DNA of 12,452 bases from Firmicutes bacterium UBA5389. Lineage in GTDB: Bacteria; Bacillota; DTU025. Each line of letters starts with the position of its first letter. The stretch's first letter is position 1. Position numbers and translations under genes: made by a program. Where the stretch lies: NCBI GenBank assembly GCA_002409965.1, contig DHON01000071.1, positions 1-12,452 of the forward strand, read 5' to 3'. This document shows positions 7,390 through 12,452 of this stretch, in pieces. The notes beneath the pieces are model-generated. The model saw only the letters and a list, made by a program, of their open reading frames with translations. It had not been told where the DNA came from and made no database searches.

Positions 7390-8304
7390 CTACGGCGTGT
7401 AGCTTGTCAGTTCGAGTTCCATACGCATAACCATACCAGGCAGTTCGCTGTCTGTAAACACACTTGTCGCCTTAACCAGTCCAACAGAGGGGGCGAACCA
7501 CGCTTCGGCCTCAGCGTGCCCGGTGCCCTCGTCGCTCTCGCCTGCGCAATACAAGGCTGTGAAGCTGCCGGCGCTCGTGGTGACGGTTTCTTCCCTCTCT
7601 ACGGTTAGCCCGAGATAGGTGTCGCCCACAGATAGCGGAACCTCCATGATCAAGTGGTCTTCACTCTCCTCTTGATCAGGATGGGTTAGATCGTAGTAAT
7701 TGTCGCCCTTCCGGCTCACAATGGCCGTGTATTCTGGGTTAGTCATGATCGCCAGGAGCGACTTGGCGTCGATGCCATCGGGCAATTGCGGTTCCTCCGA
7801 CTCAGAGAAGATGTAGAAGAGGGTTCGAGCATCTTGCTTATCAACCCGCACTACCTCTTGACTTGCCTGTGTCGGCTCGACTACCGTAGGATTCTCGACC
7901 CCGGTTATGTCGATACTCAGCTCGTATTCCCATTTGGCACCCAAGGAAAGCCCCATGTAGTCACAGAATCTGCCTACGAAGCTGACGGTGGTGGACGGGC
8001 CCGTCACCTTCTTCGAAGCGGGCGCGAAATCCCAGCCCTCTTTGGCTATGGAGATCTGGACTTGTCCCTTAAGCTTGTCCTTGGACCAGTTTCCCTGTGC
8101 GTCTGTAGTGGTCGTCCCAAATCGCCCGAAAGACAGTTTTGCGCCTGCAACGCCCGCAGCCGGGTCGTCTTTGTCGGTCACTCGACCTGACACACTGTAT
8201 GCTCCTGCGAAGAGTCCTCCAAGGCATCCCGCTGTGGAGAGTGTGAGGAACGCGATTCCCGCAACGCAGAGAATGAGGAAGAGAACGCGGTGCTGACGTC
8301 TCAC
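7390..8304 (-). CDS. Lipoprotein with carboxypeptidase-regulatory-like domain
   Basis: Predicted exported lipoprotein of 304 residues. A basic start (RRQHR) and hydrophobic core lead to STAGC with the lipid-modified Cys at 27. Residues about 36-100 look like a carboxypeptidase regulatory-like beta-sandwich (YSVSGRVTDKDDP, then TTDAQGNW). The rest is a larger beta-rich domain: LGAKWEYELSID (121-132), PLSVGDTYLGL (223-233), TSAGSFTALYC (243-253) and EAWFAPSVGLVKA (267-279), a pattern seen in secreted proteins of unknown role. It contains no enzyme motif that I recognise. The GTG at 8304 is chosen because AAGGGGG lies about seven bases upstream and the signal peptide starts there; the frame extends back to 8406 without a signal. 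It lies 106 bases downstream of the ATPase on the same strand, so co-transcription is possible. Confidence 0.8.
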   Translation of the reverse strand: MRRQHRVLFLILCVAGIAFLTLSTAGCLGGLFAGAYSVSGRVTDKDDPAAGVAGAKLSFGRFGTTTTDAQGNWSKDKLKGQVQISIAKEGWDFAPASKKVTGPSTTVSFVGRFCDYMGLSLGAKWEYELSIDITGVENPTVVEPTQASQEVVRVDKQDARTLFYIFSESEEPQLPDGIDAKSLLAIMTNPEYTAIVSRKGDNYYDLTHPDQEESEDHLIMEVPLSVGDTYLGLTVEREETVTTSAGSFTALYCAGESDEGTGHAEAEAWFAPSVGLVKATSVFTDSELPGMVMRMELELTSYTP

Positions 8305-8410
8305 TGGATGTCCCCCTTTCAAGTGACTGCACATATTGGCAGTTATGGAACCCATACTGTGTAGGTTCGACATCCCAATTCCAATTCCTTCGACACGAGA
8401 GTGCATTCGT
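8305..8410 (-). promoter_or_regulatory. Spacer between ATPase and lipoprotein genes with short repeats
   Basis: TTCGACA occurs twice in direct orientation (8366-8372 and 8389-8395), 23 bases apart, with two CCAATT units between. On the minus strand a weak promoter candidate, TTGGGA and TATGGG 16 bases apart, overlaps this area. It could give the lipoprotein gene its own start of transcription. No terminator is seen after the ATPase gene. Confidence 0.25.
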
Positions 8411-10975
8411 CTACGCGCGGCTCATCCCCCTGCTCGCCTTGAACACCTCGAACCACAGCACGCTCAGAACTCCCGCGACCAGGCAGATAGCGATATCGAC
8501 CGGGTGCAGCACGGTCAGATGGAACAGGCCGCGCAGCGCCTTGATGCTGAGCACTGCTGCCAGGAAGGCGAGCGAGCCGCCTACCACCCACCTCACGGCC
8601 GGGTTGGGCGTGCGGAGCTGGGAAAGTAGGCTGCCGCTCCACGACCGGTTAGCCATGATTAGCCCCAGGTTGGCCAGAACCAGAGTCGTGAATGTGAGGC
8701 TGCGCGCTTCAAGTTCTCCGCGGTCTAGGACCAGCAATGAGATGACGTACACGGCCATGACGAACGCCAGCACAGAGAGGCCCTGAACGATCCCCACTCG
8801 CATGAGCCTGCTGCCAAAGAGCGGGCTCGACGGGTCGCGAGGAGGCCTGTTCATCACGTCCTCTTCTTCTGGTTCCATCTCGAACACCACTGAACATGCC
8901 GGGTCGATTATCAGCTCCAAGAAGGCGATGTGCACCGGCAGCAGCACCAGTGGCCACTCAAGCAGCACTGGAAGCAGCGACAGTCCGGCAATGGGAACAT
9001 GGATGGCGAAGATGTAGGCCATCGCCTTGCGCAGATTGTCGTATATCCTCCGGCCCTGACGCACTGCCTCCACGATCGAGGAGAAATCGTCATCCAAGAG
9101 CACCAGAGATGCCGCTTCACGCGCGACATCGGTGCCGCGTCCGCCCATAGCTATGCCGATGTGGGCGGACTTCAGGGCTGGCGCATCGTTCACGCCGTCG
9201 CCGGTCATGGCCACGATTTCGCCGTTGGCCTTCAGCGCTTCAACCAGACGCAGTTTCTGCTCAGGCACCATACGCGCGAAGATGCAGCAGGTCTTGACCC
9301 TTTCCCCAAGATCTTCGTCTGACATCGTGGAAAGCTCGGGGCCTGTGATGACTTGGTCAGCCGGCGACAGGCCGATCTGGCGCGCGATGTTCTGGGCGGT
9401 TCCAGGGTAGTCGCCTGTGATCATTGCCACCCTGATTCCGGCCTGGTAGCATTGCTCGATAGCCCCCCGAACCGCGGGCCGCACAGGGTCAGCCAGCCCT
9501 ATCAGCCCCACAAGCTCGAACGGGAAGCCGTGCTGCTCGACTGGAAGCTCAGCCGCCTTGAACTCCGCCTTGGCCACGCCCAGCACTCGAAGGCCATCGG
9601 CGGCCATCTGGCTCACACGGGCCAGAAGAGCCTCGGCGGCTTCGGCGGTCAGATGGCACAGATCGGCGATAGCCTCGGGCGCGCCCTTGGCCGCCACAAC
9701 GTAGCGACCGCCGTTGCCGTTGGGCATCATCCATACATGCGACAGCGCCAGGAGTTCGCGGGAGAGCGCGTACTCCTGAACCAGAGTCCAGTCGTCATGA
9801 AGGTGTTCTGTGTCCACCAAGTGCCTCTGTCCGAACTGGCGCAGCGCTTGCTCCATGGGGTCGAACGGGTCTTTTTCGCTCGCCAGCACGCCGAACTCGA
9901 TCAGTTCGTGAAACTCCTCCGGCAGGTCCGATGCGTCTCGGTCAGCATCATAGCACCTGTCTCCAACAAGCAACCTGCTCACCGACATCCGGTTCTGGGT
10001 GAGAGTGCCTGTCTTGTCAACGCATAGCACGGTAGCCGCTCCGAGGGTTTCGATGGCGGGAGTCCGGCGGGTGAGCACGTTCTTCCGCGACATTCTCCAT
10101 GCGCCCAGTGCCAGAAAGATGGTCAGCACTACAGGAAACTCCTCAGGCAGCATGGCCATGGCAAGCGTGATTCCCGCTAGAAGGCCCTGAATCCAGTTCC
10201 CGCGGGTAAGGCCGTACACTACAACCACCGCCGCGAAGAGCACAAAGCCTAGCATGGCCCAGGTGCGAACCATGCGCCCGGTCTCGCGGCTCAGCGCGGT
10301 CTCCTCCGTCTCCACCGTTTGAAGCGCCTTGCCAATACGTCCGATCTCAGTGCGGGCACCGGTACACTTGACCTCCGCGACACCCTGGCCCTGCACTACC
10401 AGGGTTCCAGAGTACAGGAACGGTGTGTCCTCGCCGCCCGGCCGTTCCAGCTCTATTGACTCGGTCGGCGCCTCGACCGGCGACTTCCGCACGGGCAGCG
10501 ATTCGCCCGTGAGCAGCGACTCATTGACCGAGAGGTTGATGGCCCACATGAGCACGGAGTCAGCAGGGATACGGTCGCCCTCCGACACGAGCACGATGTC
10601 GCCGCGCACAACCTCGCGACCTGGGATCCTCCTCTGCTGGCCGTCTCGGATGACCAGGGCCCGCGGGCTTGACAGATCGCGCAGGGCTTCCAGGGCGTTT
10701 TCGGTCTTGCGCTCCTGGTATATGGTGATGCCCATGACGACGAACACGAAACTCAGCAGCATCAGGGCTTCCTGATGGTCTCCGAGCAGAAGATAGAGCG
10801 CTCCACACCCAACCAGCAGCAGGAACATAGGCTCGCGCACAACCTCGAGGGCGATGTGGAGCAGTGTACGCTTCCTGGCAGACGGGAGTTCGTTCGGCCC
10901 CTCGGTCGCAAGTCGTCTCTGCGCTTCCTCGTTCGTCAGTCCAGACAGGTTCTTGACATCAGTCGTCGTCGACAT
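8411..10975 (-). CDS. P-type cation-transporting ATPase, ion unknown
   Basis: Membrane pump that couples ATP hydrolysis to cation transport through an aspartyl-phosphate intermediate. It has 854 residues in the P2 (Ca-ATPase-like) layout: N-terminal cation-ATPase domain, TGES (156-159) in the actuator, PEEFP (277-281) in helix M4, DKTGTLT with phosphorylated Asp320, KGAPE (430-434) in the nucleotide domain, ITGD (519-522), TGDGVNDAP (591-599) and a C-terminal helix bundle. Against SERCA, M4 keeps the Glu309 equivalent, M6 keeps Asp800 (in IIDP, Asp691), but M5 has His659 and Ile for Asn768 and Glu771, and M6 has Glu for Asn796, so calcium cannot be assumed. GGAGGT directly abuts the ATG at 10981 but sits seven bases from the ATG at 10975, so 10975 is taken as the start. 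It is the first gene of its strand group, behind a long structured leader. Confidence 0.92.
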   Translation of the reverse strand: MSTTTDVKNLSGLTNEEAQRRLATEGPNELPSARKRTLLHIALEVVREPMFLLLVGCGALYLLLGDHQEALMLLSFVFVVMGITIYQERKTENALEALRDLSSPRALVIRDGQQRRIPGREVVRGDIVLVSEGDRIPADSVLMWAINLSVNESLLTGESLPVRKSPVEAPTESIELERPGGEDTPFLYSGTLVVQGQGVAEVKCTGARTEIGRIGKALQTVETEETALSRETGRMVRTWAMLGFVLFAAVVVVYGLTRGNWIQGLLAGITLAMAMLPEEFPVVLTIFLALGAWRMSRKNVLTRRTPAIETLGAATVLCVDKTGTLTQNRMSVSRLLVGDRCYDADRDASDLPEEFHELIEFGVLASEKDPFDPMEQALRQFGQRHLVDTEHLHDDWTLVQEYALSRELLALSHVWMMPNGNGGRYVVAAKGAPEAIADLCHLTAEAAEALLARVSQMAADGLRVLGVAKAEFKAAELPVEQHGFPFELVGLIGLADPVRPAVRGAIEQCYQAGIRVAMITGDYPGTAQNIARQIGLSPADQVITGPELSTMSDEDLGERVKTCCIFARMVPEQKLRLVEALKANGEIVAMTGDGVNDAPALKSAHIGIAMGGRGTDVAREAASLVLLDDDFSSIVEAVRQGRRIYDNLRKAMAYIFAIHVPIAGLSLLPVLLEWPLVLLPVHIAFLELIIDPACSVVFEMEPEEEDVMNRPPRDPSSPLFGSRLMRVGIVQGLSVLAFVMAVYVISLLVLDRGELEARSLTFTTLVLANLGLIMANRSWSGSLLSQLRTPNPAVRWVVGGSLAFLAAVLSIKALRGLFHLTVLHPVDIAICLVAGVLSVLWFEVFKASRGMSRA

Positions 10976-11016
10976 GACCATACCTCCGTTATGGGTTTTC
11001 GGTTTCGCTGGGCCCG

Positions 11017-11093
11017 CTATGCTCCGTCATACATCGATGCGGTCAGGTACGCTCCGAGCCCTGTCACACATCGATGTGCCCAGATACGCTCCG
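11017..11093 (-). repeat. Degenerate tandem repeat with CATCGATG palindromes
   Basis: On the minus strand a 31-base unit starting CGGAGCGTA occurs at 11093-11063 and 11056-11026 with 26 of 31 identical positions, six bases apart, and a third partial unit (CGGAGCATAG) begins at 11026. Each full unit is centred on CATCGATG, extended in the first to the perfect 12-base palindrome CACATCGATGTG (11067-11078). The two centres are 37 bases apart. The array lies 50-120 bases before the ATPase start and looks like a pair of operator sites or tandem structural elements in its leader. Confidence 0.6.
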
Positions 11094-11120
11094 ATGGATC
11101 CCGATACAATAGAGTACGCT

Positions 11121-11165
11121 AAAAGCCCGCGGAACCGTGACTTCAAGTCGCGGTCCCACGGGCTT
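11121..11165 (-). terminator. Long hairpin with U-tract in the ATPase leader
   Basis: Arms 11124-11143 and 11145-11164 are complementary at 17 of 20 positions. In minus-strand RNA two of the three exceptions become G-U pairs, and the stem is followed by UUUU (11124-11121), so it works best as a minus-strand terminator or attenuator ahead of the ATPase. In plus-strand RNA there are two true mismatches and no U-tract. An alternative reading is the right end of a lost IS200/IS605-type element, because the minus-strand frame just before it reads SGNEASPW, similar in style to TnpB C-terminal tails. Confidence 0.6.
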
Positions 11166-11364
11166 GCCTCATTCCCGCTGCCATCTCTGGCCCGGCCCCA
11201 CTGACATGCAAGGTATAACACCATGCCCAACGTCATGCCCATCCTGCCATGGATTGCGGGCGTTCGGTTCACCTTCGGTCAATCGCCTGCTCCGTCAATA
11301 TTGGCGCCAGTAGCGCCTCGCGCGCGTGACGCACATATCGGCGCATTATGCACTCTAGGTAAAG

Positions 11365-11393
11365 ATGTTAGCACCTGAGGAGTAGGGTGTCAA
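11365..11393 (-). promoter_or_regulatory. Candidate promoter directed at the ATPase
   Basis: On the minus strand a perfect TTGACA (11393-11388) is followed after exactly 17 bases by TAACAT (11370-11365, four of six matches). A second -10-like CATAAT lies about 20 bases further (11348-11343). A transcript would run about 380 bases through the hairpin and repeat array to the ATPase start. The site lies about 90 bases beyond the transposase stop, so it may have come with the insertion element. Confidence 0.55.
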
Positions 11394-11482
11394 TACGCCA
11401 TCAGGCCCCTCGCCCCAGGCCCCGGGTGCGTGTAAGGATTGTTGCTCCTAAGGCCTGGCGCCGTTTCCTCCGTGGTGGTTAG

Positions 11483-12452
11483 TTAGGCTGCCATTAGGGA
11501 CTTCGTTTGCCTCCCAGCTCCTGAGTTGGCCCTTTCCTTGCGGTTACGCAAGAATTCGTCCCACTTACCGTTCAGGACATATGTCCTCAGGTTGAGGACC
11601 TTCTGAGATCCATCAGCGCTCCAGCGCATTCCCGGTCCCTTTTGCCGCATCTGCACTACGTTTTTGCATGCGCTCTCTACGCCGCCGCTGCCAATGTGAT
11701 ATCCCTTGGCTCGGTACTCGTCATACCTCATTCTCTTGCGGTTTGTCTCAAGGTACCGCACAAGACTGTCGCGCTCGGCGCTCACCTCTCCGCTCAGATC
11801 GGCAATGGCTTTCAGTCGGCCCGCAAGCTCTTCAACCTGCCCGTTGCTCAGCAACTCGATCTGCCCATACCAGGGCCCCGTCAAAGCCGCGCTCATCCCG
11901 CAGGGCGCGAGCCTTAGGTGCCCATGCGCCTCGCGGACGGTCGCGGGCGCGGTCGAAAAGCGCCAAGCGCTGGGCCTGGACCGAGGTGCCGCCGAGACGC
12001 GGCGGTCATACCCCCGCTGAGCGGCGATTCCCTGACCTGTCTCGCTTGAAGCAGGTTGCCCCGCGGTGGCTTTCGAACAACACGCTGCAATTGCGAGCCC
12101 CTCGCATCGCTTCGGTCGGACCAGGAGTTCGCCTTCGCGTCGTTCCCCGTGTTGCCTGGTTTCCAAGGAAGGACTTTGACGGGGACCTGATGCCCATCCA
12201 CCCAGGCTTTGCATCGTTCCTCGTTGCCGTCATACAGAACCCGCGCGAATTTCCATATGTGCTCCGATGCGTGATACCCATCGCAGATGCCTTACTCTCA
12301 TGCCACCCGTCCAGCTCTCTTGCCATCACTCCATCGATAGTAACGTAGAGCCTATTCGGCTTGGACGCCGTGTCCAGCCCATAGGCGACAGCGATCTGGG
12401 CCTGGGCCTTCAACTCCTAAGTAGCTCCCAATAAGTCCTTGCGCCATGCATT
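11483..12452 (-). pseudogene. Decayed ISKra4-like DDE transposase, 5' end outside the window
   Basis: Pieces of one transposase appear in three frames. Frame one (from 12413) has RLYVTIDGVM with the first catalytic Asp near 12335-12333, then DGWHESK. At about 12291 the match moves to another frame, reading DGYHASEHIWKFAR and CKAWVDGHQ. From about 11880 a third frame reads WYGQIELLSNGQVEELAG, then YHIGSGGVESACK with the last catalytic Glu, PGMRWS and NGKWDEFL, ending at TAA 11483. The segment of roughly 70 residues that should carry the second Asp (GDGA.WIW) between DGWHE.K and YHASEH is missing. A stop also lies just upstream of 12413 in frame one, and bases about 11900-12190 give no recognisable transposase sequence. 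The gene is therefore dead. The family call rests on motif pattern; other DDE families are possible. Confidence 0.7.

Larger units (their letters stand above)
10976..11482. other. Gene-free 507-base region upstream of the ATPase
   Basis: No credible complete gene is found on either strand. From left to right it holds the ATPase ribosome binding site (GGAGG in minus orientation, 10983-10987), a tandem repeat array, a long hairpin with a U-tract, about 200 bases with little visible structure, a good minus-strand promoter, and a 7-bp inverted repeat CCAGGCC (11415-11421)/GGCCTGG (11452-11458) just after the transposase stop. A weaker extended -10 candidate, TGTTATACC on the minus strand, lies near 11213-11222. 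The minus-strand elements all point toward the ATPase. Confidence 0.6.

Noticed and set aside
9353..10027. Open frame of 224 codons on the plus strand within the ATPase gene
   Set aside because: It is antisense to the catalytic region of the ATPase, which explains its open frame through GC-rich codon bias.
10979..10981. ATG at 10981 as start of the ATPase
   Set aside because: GGAGGT is directly adjacent to it, which is too close; the in-frame ATG at 10975 has normal spacing.
11017..11123. CRISPR array
   Set aside because: The units are few and degenerate, similarity runs through the whole unit rather than alternating with unique spacers, and no cas gene is nearby.
10976..11400. yybP-ykoY (manganese) riboswitch ahead of the ATPase
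   Set aside because: This was considered because such riboswitches often precede P-type ATPases, but I could not find its conserved loop sequences by eye. A covariance search would settle it.

Overview
The window is bacterial chromosomal DNA of fairly high GC content. Genes start at ATG, TTG or GTG behind strong GGAGG-type ribosome binding sites. One leader matches nine bases of the classical anti-Shine-Dalgarno complement (GAGGTGATC), and intrinsic terminators are present. This suggests a Firmicutes-like or related anaerobic lineage, but the sequence alone does not fix the taxon. The solute-binding protein has an ordinary cleavable signal peptide and no lipobox, while another exported protein has one, so a diderm envelope is possible.

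Layout. (1) Bases 1-84 hold a truncated relic of the transposase gene that reappears at the right edge. (2) A D-2-hydroxyacid dehydrogenase is on the minus strand (85-1062). (3) A divergent intergenic region (1063-1364) carries an exact-consensus sigma70-type promoter facing right and an extended -10 candidate facing left. (4) A five-gene plus-strand operon (1365-7330) encodes a branched-chain amino acid/amide (HAAT, Liv-type) ABC transporter: binding protein, attenuating terminator, LivH permease, a LivM-LivG permease/ATPase fusion, LivF ATPase, then a DegT-like PLP enzyme. (5) A strong hairpin at 7348-7374 separates it from two minus-strand genes: a lipoprotein with a carboxypeptidase-regulatory-like domain (7390-8304) and, upstream of it, a P-type cation ATPase (8411-10975). 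(6) A 507-base gene-free stretch (10976-11482) holds tandem repeats with CATCGATG palindromes, a long hairpin with a U-tract and a good promoter, all oriented toward the ATPase. (7) A decayed ISKra4-like transposase runs off the right edge on the minus strand.

How the genes fit together. The binding protein, the LivH/LivM membrane pair and the LivG/LivF ATPase pair form a complete importer for an amino acid-like solute. The PLP enzyme at the end of the operon and the divergent 2-hydroxyacid dehydrogenase could act on the imported compound or its keto acid, which is an inference from position. The ATPase and lipoprotein probably form a second unit concerned with cation transport at the envelope.

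No wholly new system is evident. The points most worth checking are the ATPase's altered ion-site residues and its structured leader, the LivF low-complexity insertion, the LivM-LivG fusion, and the inverted transposase relics at the two ends.
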